Of a DNA stretch of 64,000 bases, positions 49,461-63,159 are shown piece after piece; positions within the stretch are counted from its first letter, which is position 1, and every line of letters begins with the position of its first letter. Under the pieces are notes generated by a model that saw only the letters and a program-made list of their open reading frames with translations, ran no database searches and was not told the origin of the DNA. The stretch comes from Megamerina dolium (lineage: Eukaryota > Arthropoda > Insecta > Diptera > Megamerinidae): contig OY978525.1 in assembly GCA_963854835.1 (NCBI GenBank), forward strand, positions 8,419,540 to 8,483,539, given 5' to 3'. The translations under genes and the position numbers were made by a program.

Positions 49461-52100
49461 GTCAAACAATCGATTCGTTATTTCTCAATTCTTATCTCTG
49501 TCGGGTTACGTGAAGTCATTATGTACATATAGTATTTCCTACAATGCACTTCTATGCGAAAGAAAAGAAAAAGAAAACATTTTTGAAATTCATTGAAAAA
49601 TGACAAAAAGAGAGAGAGAGAGAGAGAGAGCTACATAGAGGTATAGTGAAATAGAGCGTGAGAATAGAGAGAAGAGTACATCGCATGTAGCACGAGCTAA
49701 TGTTTATAAACATGTTTATGGATATGCACGCGAGGGAGAAGCTGCTATTTTGTATGCATCTTTTCTTTTTCATGAATGCAATATTTGAGCATTTCCTTAG
49801 TTTGTTTTTTTTTTTTTTTTGCTGGCGTTGCTTTAATGTTGTTTGCTAATAATTATGGTGGAAATTATTTCCAATTTAGACGTTGCATCTGTGATATTGC
49901 AGTAAATTGTTGCTTGTTACATTATTTGTACTTAGGGTTTTGGAGTTTTATGCTCAAAACGCATTTTCAACATTTTAGCACAAATGTGATTGAGATGAAT
50001 ATTGCATACGAAAAGGTGTGGGTGACTCTAGAATTACTCTCCTAAAGTAAAAAGTCATACTTACATGGAGGACTGTCATATTTCGCGTGATGGATTATGG
50101 AAATAATTGATTGCAATAAAATACGAAATATTTGCATATATTTATTTAATTTATTTTAAAAATATTATATATGTAGGTACTTATTAGAACAAAATAAAGA
50201 CATTTTCATTTTAACAATATTCTTACATTTTGTACGTTACACTCATACATTCTTACTTATATACAATGTGTAATTATTTCACATTTCAAGTTTAATAATT
50301 AATATTTTTTGCATTGAAATTGAATTTTTGTTTGTTTTTTTTTTCCTTGAAATTATTACACCATTCTCTTATGCACTGTAGAGAATTGTCACAACATTTT
50401 GCAATTAATAACGTCTACGCTCCATACGTTGCTCAAGACAGTAGCTAGATGTACGTAGTACGTGTAAGCGCACGTCGTTACATATATAGAGTCGGAGTAA
50501 TACGCAGAAGTATCCAGAATATCAAATCGTTGATCGAAATATAAAATATAAATGAAATAAGAAAATTTTTTTTTTTTTTTGTTTGAGATAAACTACTTAG
50601 TTATTGTATTATAATGAAAACAATAAGGTTTATTAACCTTTTTTTTTTTTGATTTTGTGCAAATATTTCACAATCAATTTTTTTGTATGTACATAACATA
50701 TAATATAATGGTAATAATTAATACATATTTTATATGTAGGTATATGTATATTAAAATGACCTTCAGTAAAGTTTTCTGCGAACTTTATTAATTACAAATG
50801 CAAAAAAATCTTTAAATTCCAGACAAAAGAAACCAAATAATTAATAAATAAATGATTTTGCTATAAAAACATCAAAGGTAGTTATGCAATAGAATTTGTT
50901 GAAAAAAAAACAAAAAGTCAAACTGGTAACACTCCATTCAAATTCAACAACGATTAGAGTGCGAGAGAGACACGTGTTTCTTTATGAATACTGTACTGTT
51001 TCTCATACAATATTTATATTTGTATGTGTGGTGTAGTGGAGTGCAACAAACAAATAATTATCATAATAATGTTTTAGTATAAAAGTACATAAATATTATA
51101 TTAAATTCGAAACATGTGTCGAATTTAATCACAAACTGTTCCTATTTATATAAATTAAACTGTGCAACAAATTTTTCGTTAACTAAGAACTTCAATAGAA
51201 GAGGTTTTTTTTTTTTTGAATATTAAAACAAAAAAAAAAAAACATAAAACACAAAACAAAACACAAACATCGAAATATTTTCAAAGAAAAATTATAAAAA
51301 AAAAATTGAAAGAGGCCGGCTTCTGGGATTAAAATTTCATTATTTTTTATTAGGTTGGTACTAGTGTTTTTTGGCATTTGTGTTAAATTTCATAATTATA
51401 GTTGTCGTATTCGTTGAAGAGTTGTAAGTGTTTTTGTGAACATAGAAAATAATTTCGTTGATTTCCGAAAAAAAAAATTCCATAAAAATTTAGAATAAAA
51501 GCTCGCTTTAAATTTTGCTCACGGAACGAAATTTCAGATGCGAAAACGGTGGAAGGTTCTGACAAATGTGAGATCTAGACGGTCATCAATATCAACTGAT
51601 GAGTATCACGTCAAAGAAATCAAAAAACGTAGATTGTAGATTTCGATAGATGTAAAAAAATCACAACGGCCTTTTACACGTATTTTGGAAGCAAACAAAA
51701 AATGCTTCCAAAATACTCAATTTGTTTGTGACCATTTGTCTAAAAATTTCACACATATTACTCTAGAAGGACCGGATTCGGTTGATTTTGTATCGTGTCA
51801 CTCTTGGATACTCAAAAAAGTCAAAAAAACTGAATAGGAGACACCGTTTTGTATCCATTGAAGAGGTCCAATGGAAAATCACAGTTTGCTTTAAAAGCAA
51901 TCCGGGAAGAAAAAAATTATTCGAACTATTTTTAGAAAAAAAAAAAAAAAAAAATAATAATAAATAAATAATAAAAAAAAAAAAAAATAATTTGTATTGA
52001 AGGCGATTTCTTTAAAAATGATGATGATATACATACTTTGAAGCATAATTCTATAGTTTTTGGTTTTGATGACAATAATTAATTTTTTTTTTCTAATTAT
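49461..52100. other. AT-rich intergenic or 3' region of the receptor gene
   Basis: A (GA)n tract at 49611-49630 and many poly(A)/poly(T) runs. On the minus strand 50444-50405 could be a small terminal exon for the receptor gene (see findings). Otherwise nothing recognised. Confidence 0.4.
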
Positions 52101-52104
52101 GTGT

Positions 52105-52305
52105 CACTTAAAGCCCCGAAGAGCTCATTGGCGGAGCTCCTCTTCCATTACTGTTGTGTGTGTTAAATTTGGACAGTATTAGAAGGGACCTACTTATTTT
52201 AGCCGGTTCCGAATGGAAGAACCCTTGTGACATCACTTTTTCTGAGCTTTGTCACAGAGTTCTTTTAGAAGCTTTTTCATGGCAAGTTATTACTGTCGGA
52301 ACAGT
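52105..52305 (-). mobile_element. tRNA-derived SINE, copy S6 (5'-truncated)
   Basis: Minus-strand tail and body: gccccgaagagctcattggc, cttccattactgttgtgtgt, gttaaatttggacagtatta, ctgagctttgtcacagag. It breaks off at gttattactgtcgga before the tRNA-like head. Confidence 0.75.
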
Positions 52306-52654
52306 AATGCATGAATCTTCGCAACACTATAAATCAACCAAAATGGTTCACTACAAAAACTAGCCTCTTGAGCATTTAAGGCGTAGAAAGAAAAAACCGA
52401 AATAGTCAATTAAAATTGAAGTTTAAAAGTCATACTCACATTTTATTTCGAAATTGATTTTTTAATAAATCTTTTTGCAATTTTATGAATATTTTTTTGG
52501 TCACCAAAATAGATCATACATTTCATTAAAAGAATTAGCCTCTTGAAGATTTAAGAAATATGCCAAGTCCACTTCAAGTACAATTTCAACTTCGATAAGT
52601 GTCTATAGAGGCAATTTCCTCTTTGTTTTTTTTTTTTTTTGTTGTTTACTTTGT

Positions 52655-53020
52655 AGATACCTAGCGAAAGCAATTTTGACCGAGAAATTACTTGCCTTAA
52701 CGAAGCGATTTTGCGTCGACATAAGTGACAGATGGAGGCTACAGAATAAAAGTAATTTTGGTTGAGAAATTATTTCACTTAACGATGCGCTTTTTGCGTT
52801 GATATAAGTGACTTATGGAGGCTACAGTTTAAAAGTAATTTTGATTGAAAAATTATTCCCCTTAATGAAGCTTTTTAGGCGTTGTTAAATGTAACATCTG
52901 GAGGCTACAGAATAGCAGCAACTTTGACTTGGGAATTATTCCCCTTATCGAAGCATTATTTGCTCTACATGGAAGTGGCTTATGGAGGTTACCGAATAAA
53001 CACAATTTTCCCAAGTCTAT
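52655..53020. repeat. Tandem repeat, ~83 bp x 4
   Basis: The box ggaggctac (last copy ggaggttac) occurs at 52734, 52817, 52900 and 52984. The intervening text is shared: agtaattttgrttgagaaat, tattccccttaaygaagc. Units are fairly diverged. Confidence 0.8.
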
Positions 53021-55340
53021 AAACAATGCTCTCAATTCTCTTTGTAGCAATATGCCGCTATGCTCACAGAGTAGAATAAAATGCACCTTGAAGGTCTTTC
53101 TTTAAAATTGTGTAACAAAAGTGGATTTGAAACAATTTACTAACGAAGTTGTACTAATGTAATTCCACAAAATTGTAACTTTATTTTTAGAATTTATACT
53201 TTTTAATTAAAATATTCGTACACTCACTGAATCAGCTGTTTTTATGTTATGTTCAAATACAAAAATTAGTTCAGAAGTAAATTTTCGACTGTTTTTTGAT
53301 TTTTATTAAATTTTTAATAATTTTTAAATATGATATTTTTTCGGAAAATATCTTAAATTTTGGATTTTACTATTGAAATTAAACTCGTAAGATTGATTTA
53401 TCTCAGTAAATAATTTTCAAAAATTTGTTGCACAGTGTTCTGAATAAAAATAATAATACATACGACTCTGTGTATGAAAAGGTGTTTCAAGCACGCTTAT
53501 AACCTTTTTTTTTGGTGTTGTTGTTATATTATATTAAATAAGGAGCAGATGCGATTTTTACTGTATCATTTCAAAAATTATAGGTTAGATGAGGTTAATT
53601 TTCATAAATTACTCAAATTGCTACTCACTTAGTATTCTATATGCGGTCTTCTCACTTCTTATTATATTGGACTTATGTAAGCTTACCGTAGGTTATAGGT
53701 ATATGTATATAGTGTGTTGAATATTTTCTACAACTTTTACCTTTACCTATGTATTAGGCAATATTGTGTTTTTCTCTACCTGTTTAATATCCATTTTATA
53801 TTTGCGTGTCAAATATTGAAGATCAAGGTTGGGGTTATTTGAGTATGTTGAGGAAATGTTTGCTTAAGTACTTACTTAAGTGTGTATTTGTTGTGAAATG
53901 TTCATGCATATGTTACGTACTTACTACATTTTGTTGGAAATTCATTGAAAATTCTAGAAAAAGTTGAAACTTTCCATAATAAATGTTCATAGATAAGATG
54001 CATGTATTTATGTTCTGCTGGTGCTGGTGAGGAATGCCTATGACATAAATTCCTACTGAATTGCTATTAAATGTTGTTCACATGATTTTCTTTTCCTGTT
54101 CTTGTGTTTCTAATTATTGTTTTGTTTTTATATACGAGCATATTTTATAACCTTTTTGTTCACTTTTCGAGTTAAAATTTTTGTGTATACTTGAATGTTA
54201 ATAGACGAGTTAATAAATATCTCTACACATACCTACTTATTTATTTAATTAAAAATTTTTAATTAAAATTTATATAAAATTGTCTAGGATGAAATTATGT
54301 TGTTGTTGTTGTTGTTGAAAGATTTGCTCATACTGCAATTCATTATATATCATGCATGTTGGTTTTGAATCACGTACATTTTGACATTTATCTACATCCA
54401 TGACAAAAACCAACAGACAAAGAAAAAAAACCTCAAACAAACGTTTAGACTTTTTTCTTGTGGGACATTATTATATTTTCTTTATAGTTCTCAGATAGTT
54501 TATTAAAAATTTTGTGTATATTTTGTATAACTTTTTTATTGCAGTTTTTAAGAATTTAATGTTTTTAATTTAAAGTATAAACGAGATCAAAAGTTGATAT
54601 TTTCCTATTTGTCATGGATTAATTTGAAATTTGTTTGATGTTCAAAATGTTTTTGTAAAGTTAAAGTAAGCCTTCTTCACTGTGACTTCTTCAACTCACC
54701 AGTCTATATCCAAATTATATAGATTGATGTTGTAAACAGATTAGCAATAATGCTAATATGCTAATAATAATGCTAATGCTAATAATGCAGTAGCAATAAT
54801 GCGACATTGCGACATTGTGACATTGCGACATTACAATACGATGACAATTGGCACTGTCCTCGACCTTGGACCTAGTATTTTCTATTTTGATATGCAAAAC
54901 AATGAGAAGTTTATGCTTTACATATGAAAAATTAAAGATGAAATTAATTGGTGATTAAACTTGGATCCATCACAATACACCAAAATGTAGAGCACGGTTA
55001 TAATAATGAATAGAAACTGACCACCGTTGAAGTGCACTAAAGATAACAAAGGTGTTTTAATGATTGATTATCTTGAGAAAGGTAAAACAATCAATTCGAA
55101 ATATCGTGGTGATGAAAATATTCTGGATGGTGTGTTGAAAGTCCTCTGAAGATTGACATATGGCCCATATATTCGGGAAAAAACATTTTATTTTGCAACA
55201 TATTTTAGTCCCATTTTAGCCCGAACATGATTTACCGAGGTCATCAAAATAGGCGTCATGATTTTAACCATTACCTCTTCATTCTACCCAATTCTTTTAC
55301 CGTTGAGCTATTTTTTATGTCTGGAGATGCGAAATATTCG
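53021..55340. other. AT-rich intergenic DNA
   Basis: A (GTT)n run at 54298-54316 and an atgctaat/cattgcgacatt simple-repeat patch at 54740-54835. No supported gene. Confidence 0.4.
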
Positions 55341-55344
55341 CAGG

Positions 55345-55705
55345 CTGTTAAATGTGGGGAATATGCTGAATGCGGCAGACTAATTCGTAACCTAATTCAT
55401 GCAATTTTGCCATTTTAACTGGGGTTTTTTTTTGCGTGGATGCTTTGTTTTGGTGGAAGATAATTTTTTTCCTCTCCAAATGCGTTCGTTTTTGCTTGAA
55501 ATCCGCCTCAAATCGATCCAACAGCTTTATAATTTGAGTCGATGAGTGTTTTACCATTTTCAAGTCAATCCATATGAATGATACTTGGTCGTCTTGGCGG
55601 AATATACCTTTTTTTTCTCCCCAAATGCGGTCGTTTTTGCTTCCAATCGGCGTCAAATCGATCCAATATCTCTGTATAATTTGGCATTGGCTCTTTGGCT
55701 TCAAT
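55345..55705 (-). pseudogene. Heavily decayed mariner fragment, duplicated segment
   Basis: The minus strand reads LDRFEADFKQKRTHLERKKI, then IFHQNKASTQKK and AKLHELGYELVCRI. This resembles the mariner stretch around the second catalytic Asp (FHxDNAxPH). The text preceding it (IDLTPIGSKNDRIWGEKKGI) looks like a second diverged copy of the same segment, so a local duplication is possible. Confidence 0.45.
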
Positions 55706-58221
55706 TTACAGCGAGAAATCCACTGTTTCGACTGTTCCTTGAGCTCTTGTGTGTTGTGATGGCTCCATGCTTCGTGTAATGTTTACGAAACGGAGTGAAA
55801 AATCGTTCGGAATGCGATTGAATGTCGTTCTAACACTTCCTTCGATTTGCCAAACGATTGCATTTGATTGCATTGTGTCAATTGTGAGTAAATTCATTCA
55901 TCTTGCGGGATAGCATTTTCATTTCCAAACATACAGTTCCGATGTCTACAGCGTTAGCCACCGCATGCATGAATTATGTCGATGCTTCATGATGACCTCT
56001 GGCAACATTAATGTTCGGCGTCCCTTGTGCTGGTACGACCACAATGTAAACCACTGCTTAACCATAAAATTTTTGGATAGTTTCCAGAGCCCTTCCTTGG
56101 TTTCGGTGATGATTTTTTACTTAAAAAACGAAATTCACTTTTTCCATTTTTATGAAAATACTTCTAGGCGTCTATTTCAATTAGCTCTTGAGAAGAAATG
56201 TTAATCTAAATGTACAACGTTTTGTTTAATGACTTGTTGCCTCATGGAAATTCTCGTCCCTATTGGCAAAACGTCTGGGACAGTCGATTTTCTCAAGCTT
56301 CACTTGAGACAAATATTTCACAAGCTAAATCATTCGCCATAGACAGGAACAGGGCAAGTAAACACTTGCGGCCAGCTCCGGTCTATAAGGTGAATACATA
56401 AGAATTTACCAAACAAGCTCATGGAGCTTCTGGCGAGTCACTATCGACGGAATACAATTCCTTTGTTCTCGATCAAATCTAGCTGCTTACAGCATCAGGT
56501 CCATAAGCACTATTTTTCAGTCGTCTGGCCAAGGTTTTGGTCTTTATCGAAGAACAACTGTAAAATATGGCGTATTTTCTCTTTGCTGGTGTCCATCTTT
56601 GATAAAGTCAAGCAACCACAAAATTGTCTGAGAATTTTTTTCTTATCTTTCTAATGACAGCAAGCATAACATGATCACTCTTAAACTACACGATATACAG
56701 ATTACTAAACCGACATTTTGAATATACAATTGGCAACCCTGAAACAATTACATTTATTGGGTTTTTGTTGCTGATTTTTCGCTTAAAGTAATATCGTACA
56801 ACCAAATTGATTTGTGAAACGTTTACATGCAAGTTATTGTGTTTTAGTTTTAAAAAATATATTTTGACATTCAATTTGTTGTGTTCAATTTTAATTTAGT
56901 CGAAGACAACATTTGCTGGAGACGCCATCTTGTCGACATATTGCAATGTTGCTAATGCAACAAATCTGTTTACAGCAGCATTACTTAATTTGATAAATCA
57001 TCATTGCCATATTTAAAATTCAAACTTTTTGTAACTTTGATATAAAATCGATTACATACGTATTTTACGGTAAATAATCGAATTGTTATATTTTGCGTTG
57101 ACACAAACAGAATTAATATGATAATAAAAAAAAAATTGAAAATAAAATTTTGTGAATAAGAAAACAAGCAAATAGTGCAAATATGTATGAATTTACATTG
57201 AAAATAATTTTATTCATATTATTATGATTTGATGATGTCATAAATTTGGACACTTGAATATATGAATATAAACGTATATTTGATATATCGTTTGCTTATA
57301 TTTATTATATTTAGGCATATAATTCATTTACAACAATTAAATAATACCATTTTTTTTTATTCACCATTTAAAATCACACATTCATTTTTCGTCATTCGTT
57401 ATTCGTAAGATGTTTCATTGGTAAATAAATACATAATATTTATTTTTGCAATTGTAGTTATAATTAATATTTACATGCTAGTGTGGCTTAAAATGTAATA
57501 CACTTCTTACATAGATTATATACATTATCAGGTGCTTATAGCGAAAAAGATTTAAAAAATGCATTCACAGTATTAGTTATGCTGCATAGATAATATTCGA
57601 TTGTTTTTATTTACAACATTCAATTGTATACTTAATAGTTATAGTGTGTGTGTTTTTCAACTTGGAATTTTTCATACATAAAATTTCATAAAATACTTAA
57701 TTAAATAAAGTTTAAATTATAAAATAAATTCACTCCTATTATTCATACCTATACATATTTATGCTAAAGATGACACTCAAGCATTTAAGTGTACATACAT
57801 TTAGACTGATGGTGCTGCCACAAACATTATCGTTCATACAAATACATAAATTGATTTCAATAATTGCAACTATATAAAAATTTGCCTGTCATATACTGAT
57901 CGATCGATTCATACATGTGCATGTACATACATATTGTATATATAGTACATTATATACTGTCATACAATTATCATATAACAATTACAAATAACAATCAATA
58001 CAATGACAATGTAATCATAAAATAAATCGACACCAATGTAATTGTTTATTTACATAAATTCGCATCTTAAATTTTACTTAAATATCTGTGTATATATAGG
58101 TACATCTTCATACATATGTATATTTATACATACACACATGAACACACACATAGAACAAACAGGCAAACAGTGTAGACAATTATAGAAATTCATCTCCTTG
58201 CAGCACCATCACAACCGTTCC
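55706..58221. other. AT-rich region downstream of the receptor stop
   Basis: Could be 3' UTR, a last intron, or intergenic DNA. No element or gene recognised. Confidence 0.35.
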
Positions 58222-61200
58222 TCACCTTTTATCATTGAGTATAATGCTTTGAGTGCATGCATTATTATTATTACCATTGCCAACATTGCCACCGCTGACT
58301 GGGCCACCGCTATGGTGACCACTATCGCCATTTACAGCTCTGCCACTACCAATTGTACCATTTACAACATTGCTATTGTTTACCGTTGTCATGCTGTTGT
58401 GCACATGCATTGTTGGCTGTCGATGGAAACCGACACTATTGCCGCGACTGTAAATACTGCCGCCACGACTGTGAATGCTGCTACTGTGATTTATGTGCAA
58501 TGATGAACGTTGATTGTAATTTGTTGTTGTTGCTGTTGAACGACGCATCGACATAATGCTCGTGTTGTCCAGCATGCCGGTCGCTGTGGAATGTTGTCGT
58601 AGTCGTGGTTGGTGTTTAACACACCAACAGCACAAATAACGATTGAAATGCTGCCGGAATACACCGGATACACAATATAAAGCCACCGGATTGACGCACG
58701 AATGTAGAAAACTGCAAAATGAAAAAACAGAAAAAAAAAAAAACAATTGCTTAAATCCACTTTGAAAAATAATCTGATTGCATGGGACAGTATATAATGT
58801 TGATTTCGTTGCGGCAATTAAATGTTATTTTATAAGCCGTTTTTTTGTCACCACACTCGCAATCACTACATTGTGAATGTAATTTTTGTAATTAAATACG
58901 GCCGCGAGTCAGAATTAATTTATTTTCAAGTGAAGCGCACACGGGAAATTCTATTTTGACAGTCGATAACCGATGTGTTAAAATGGCCGTCGGCAGTAGA
59001 ATGATATTTACTATTATCATAGACACCAACCACCCACCACAATGAGCACTCAACGTGTGTGGTGAAAAATACCAATTATAATATCGAATAAAATATGACA
59101 TTGAGTATGACAAAATTCAGAATCTGTTTGAATTTCTCATGTGTGCAAGCCGTTGCCGGTATCGTGAAACAATTGACTTTCTGACATCAGTGTGAACGTG
59201 TAAAAGTATAATCAAATCAATATCTCAACAAAATCTTGTACGAGTATATTCATAAAAAATTTTTATTACAATTTTTATTATTTATTATGGTAAGCATTAA
59301 TTTTTGTTCGAATCCTTCAAAGTTGAACATGAAATGGACGTTCAAGCATTCCATAGGGTTGCGTTCTTAGTTTAGTAAATATGATTAGTAAGAAAAAATG
59401 TATTTACTATTGTATTACGTGACATTATGACAGGGGCTATTGGGACGTGTCACAAATGTGCTAGATTTCCCTCCTATTGATCTTGACATTAAAAATTCCG
59501 TCCGCAATAGCAATATCAATAATTAATTTAGTCTTAACGCAGTCGGTTGCTGGGCGGAATGCACATATGACTGCAGTAGCACAGTTTCTCAATCCCAATT
59601 TATACATATGTTTCTAAAATGGACCGAGAAGTGAACTCTGGGCTTGTCTTCCCTCACGCGGATATGACAGCTAAATGGAAGCCACATCATGAATAGAAGT
59701 TAGATATATGTTAGATAACCGTTGCTGTCCTCTTTCTGAGTCCGTTGTGATACTACTGAACTTTTCTTCCATTACTGTTGTGCGTGTTAAATTTCGACAG
59801 TATTAATTCCGAATGGCAGAACCCTTGTGACATTACTTTTTCTGAGCTTTGATGCAGAGCTCATTAAGAAGCAGTTCTTCATGGCAAATTGTTACTGCCG
59901 GAAGAATTGCCAATTGCTTGCCGACCTGTGGACGGCATTCGAAAGAAAAATCTTTTCGATATGAAAATTGCTTCAGTCGGAGATTGAGCCCGTGACCGAG
60001 CTACGGCGTCCACTAAGAATAGCTGTACGGTTGCCAGATTCGTCGAGAGTCAGGTTGTAATGAGAGCTCTCCAATCTAATATTTCATATTCTTTGCTGGT
60101 TATAGAATGTAGGGAAGAAATGAGTGGATTAAATCGTCCTGCTGATATCCTAGACAAAGGTTCACAATAGTCCGAGGGTCGCAGTGCAAAAAAATCCTTA
60201 AATAATAATAATCCTAGGCAAAAGTCACTGAAGTCTGGGAAGTTACAATGTTATAAACAAATCACTTTCAACTTCGTGTATGTTTAGCAAGACTAATGCC
60301 CTCGCAATTGGCTACATATCGATACTGAAAGGGTCACCGCGATTTTCGCAGATCACTGATGACTAGTGAACTGAATATTTCTTTTAATTCTCACTGTACA
60401 AGTTGTGGAAACTTGGAGCAGTACAAGACATTAACTGCTTTGGCAATCATAAGACAAACGCTCATAGGAATGTACTATTTGGAAGGCAGTTCGAAGAATC
60501 CAAAATTTGCCCTAACAGCACATTTTAGGCCATATAACGAAAAAGTGTCACCTTCAAAAACGGCCTTTCGGTATAAAAAACGGTCGAAGTAGTTCATTAC
60601 ATTTGAAAGAAATATTAATAAATAAGTAAATTTAAACCAGGGATGGTTCGACACCAAACAATTTTGAAGGAAAGTGAAGAAATAATTGGAAGCAGCTTTT
60701 CCGTTGATACATCAACTGTGAAGCGTCATTTTTTATGCATAAACATTGTATTGTATTTCCAAAAGATGCGGTGTTGTGACGTTTTCTATCATTTCACAGT
60801 CACGGAAGAATGGCACTAAACATTGCATTTTAATTAAAGAATTTCTAAAACTCTTAGGTCTTTCAAATTGCATTTCTCAAACATATAGAAACAAATTCAA
60901 TCGTGAAAGCATTTTTCAACATTTTATAGTCGAAAATTATTGAGAGAAGCTAAAAGACGAATTGAAATCATTCGTTCAATTAAACATTAAATTTGGTTAC
61001 TTTAAAAAAAAAAAAATTCGCTACAACAATTATTCTGGTTGGCATTGTACATTTACATAAACAGAGCATTCCTATTGACTACAATCGGTTGACAGTGATG
61101 AATTTAGGTTAATAGCATCTCTGACAAACATTCAAGAGTGAGAAAGAAGAAATACGACAACATTAAAAGGCCTTTCAAATCACAATGAATTTGAACGTAT

Positions 61201-62564
61201 AATTCGTATGTAGGTATGAGATGTAGGTGTATATGTATTTGACAGTTAAATTTATGTGAAGCAAATTTGACACAATGGAAATTTCAGAGGCGACATATTG
61301 AAGACAACATCTATTTTTTTGCAATAAATGGTGGGTAAAGAATGAAAGGTGTTTAATATTTTATATGGCATAAATGTAAAATATATGGTGCCTAATGATG
61401 TGGCAGTTAAAAAAAAAATTGAGTTTAAAGCATAAATAATGAAAGATTAAGTACACCTGTTTCTATTGCAAGATATTGAATGGTATGGTATTGTGGATAC
61501 GAGTACCATAATGTTTGAATTTATTTTTAAAATAAAGCAAAATTTGTGAAGCATTTGATTAAATGGCTAAAGCAATAAATTTGGTATTTTTATTCAAAGC
61601 AATTGTTTTGGTATTCTTGTAAACTATTTTCTTAAATTATTCTTCAAATTATACTCTTTGCATTTGACCTTCAATCTGGATCATCATTGTGGTTGAACAT
61701 TGTGCTGGGTGGTGTCCATTGCTATTCATTCAATTTTTTATTCGTATAAGCATACATACTATGCGTACATACTATTCTGGTCAATCTCTTTACGAGCGTC
61801 CATTACTAGTATTTGTACTCGAACTAATGGTGCACTAATACATACTCACATAGAATACATTTATAATCCAACTCACCTCGTACAAAATCCGATCATTCGA
61901 ATTGCATGCCAAAAGTCATCAAAGTCTTCTCTGGCTGTTGGATTTAAATGGAACCACAATTCGAATAAGTGATACGGAAAGAAGCAGACAAAAAATACTG
62001 TAGAAAATGAGAAACAACAAAAAGAAATTGAATTAGAAAATAAGTATTATGCATTTTTCTATGCATGAGTGTCCAAGGACCGATTTTTCAGAGCAAGTTC
62101 AATTCAATATGTGATTTAAACTTTTAAGTTTAAAGTTTAAAGTCATAGTTAAAATTAAGTTCAGCTGTTGAAATTCATCACAAAATTCATTTAAAGTTTA
62201 AATTCACAATGAAAAAGTGGTCCCAATAGAAATTTACTTTCTTAGTGGTGAATTATATTTATTCACCACCTATTCACCCATCCTTGCATTATTAATTCTA
62301 TGAGTGGTTATCGTTATACTACAATTTATATATGAAATTTAATTGATTTCGTCTAGATAATTCAACTTACCAACAACAAATGCCACCACCATACGTGCGA
62401 CATGTCGTCTGGCACGTGCTTGTGATCGACTTTGTACACCTAATGTCTCACCGGGCATATCACGTGCACTAATGTGCAGACGTTTCGCCATCAGTATGTA
62501 GAGCGCGCCAATAATCGACAGTGGAAGCAAATAATATATGAACGCTTTTGAGATTACCGTATAT
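58222..62564 (-). CDS. CCHamide-type neuropeptide GPCR, 3' part (5' exons outside the window)
   Basis: Three exons in matching phase: 62564-62371, 61997-61877, 58711-58222. They encode TM5 (AFIYYLLPLSIIGALYILM), a third loop with SRSQARARRHVARMVVAFVV, TM6 (VFFVCFFPYHLFELWFHLNP), an extracellular loop TAREDFDDFWHAIRM, and TM7 (SFLHSCVNPVALYCV, the NPxxY variant NPVALY). The palmitoylation-type tail is YLCCWCV, and then comes a long Ser/Asn/Gly-rich cytoplasmic tail. The bombesin-receptor-like TM6/TM7 text matches insect CCHamide receptors, probably the CCHa2-R type, which respond to gut and brain CCHamide peptides through Gq. The TGA at 58222 directly overlaps a good donor (aaaag|gtgagg), so an alternative longer C-terminus is possible. 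The first codon is split with an exon beyond 64000. Confidence 0.85.
58712..59755. other. Receptor intron, first part
   Basis: AT-rich intron with no element recognised before the SINE at 59760. Confidence 0.4.
59760..60010 (-). mobile_element. tRNA-derived SINE, copy S7
   Basis: Minus strand: cttccattactgttgtgcgt, ctgagctttgatgcagagct, ccaattgcttgccgacctgt, then a shortened tRNA-like head (gagcccgtgaccgagctacgg). It lies inside the receptor intron. Confidence 0.75.
60011..61876. other. Receptor intron, remainder
   Basis: A 77-codon frame at 60359-60592 has no recognisable similarity. Otherwise AT-rich, with nothing supported. Confidence 0.4.
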
Positions 62565-63155
62565 CTGTAATGATGTGAATATATATCGGAAAAGAAAATT
62601 ATGAAAAGAAAAGAAGAATAAAAATGTAATGTAAAATGTAAATTTTGCAATATGCAATACGTTCGTGTGGAGAAAAAGAATTCTTACGTCGAATGATTAA
62701 GTTTGTATAGAATCATTAGTAGGAATTGATAAAATTATTTCTAAATTGTCGCAAATATTTGCACACATAATATGTTCTGGATATTTTTAAGATGGGAATT
62801 TAGTAAATAAATAATTCTTTAAAATTTTTCTATAATTTTTTATTTGCTGGAAATAATTTGATTTTTAACACGTTTAAAAATTTCTTTAAAGCCCACTCCA
62901 ATAATATTGTACACAAATACCTCGCTATACGGCGTTTTTATTTTCCCTAAAATTGGGCCGTATAACGAAACAACAAATCAAAAGGGAACCATAATTAAGA
63001 GTGATTGTTGCAGCCTTAAGATGCACCATGGGACGGCCATTTTTTCAACTATCTTACATAAAAAAGCTGTATTTTGACACAAAAGAGCCTTTTAGTACTT
63101 GAACTCACTCTTTTACATCAACTTCTGTCAGTAGGTTAGGAAAAAAATGGTGCAC
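62565..63155. other. Receptor intron
   Basis: AT-rich. A palindromic scrap at 62919-62975 (acctcgctatacggcg … gccgtataacg) belongs to the short repeat also seen near 3845 and 21895. Confidence 0.4.
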
Positions 63156-63159
63156 TGCA

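Noticed and set aside
51550..51650. Possible mariner text (RSRRSSISTDEYHVKEI)
   Set aside because: Too short and degenerate to separate from chance.
60359..60592. 77-codon plus-strand frame in the receptor intron
   Set aside because: No recognisable motif, no splice or start context; kept only as intron sequence.
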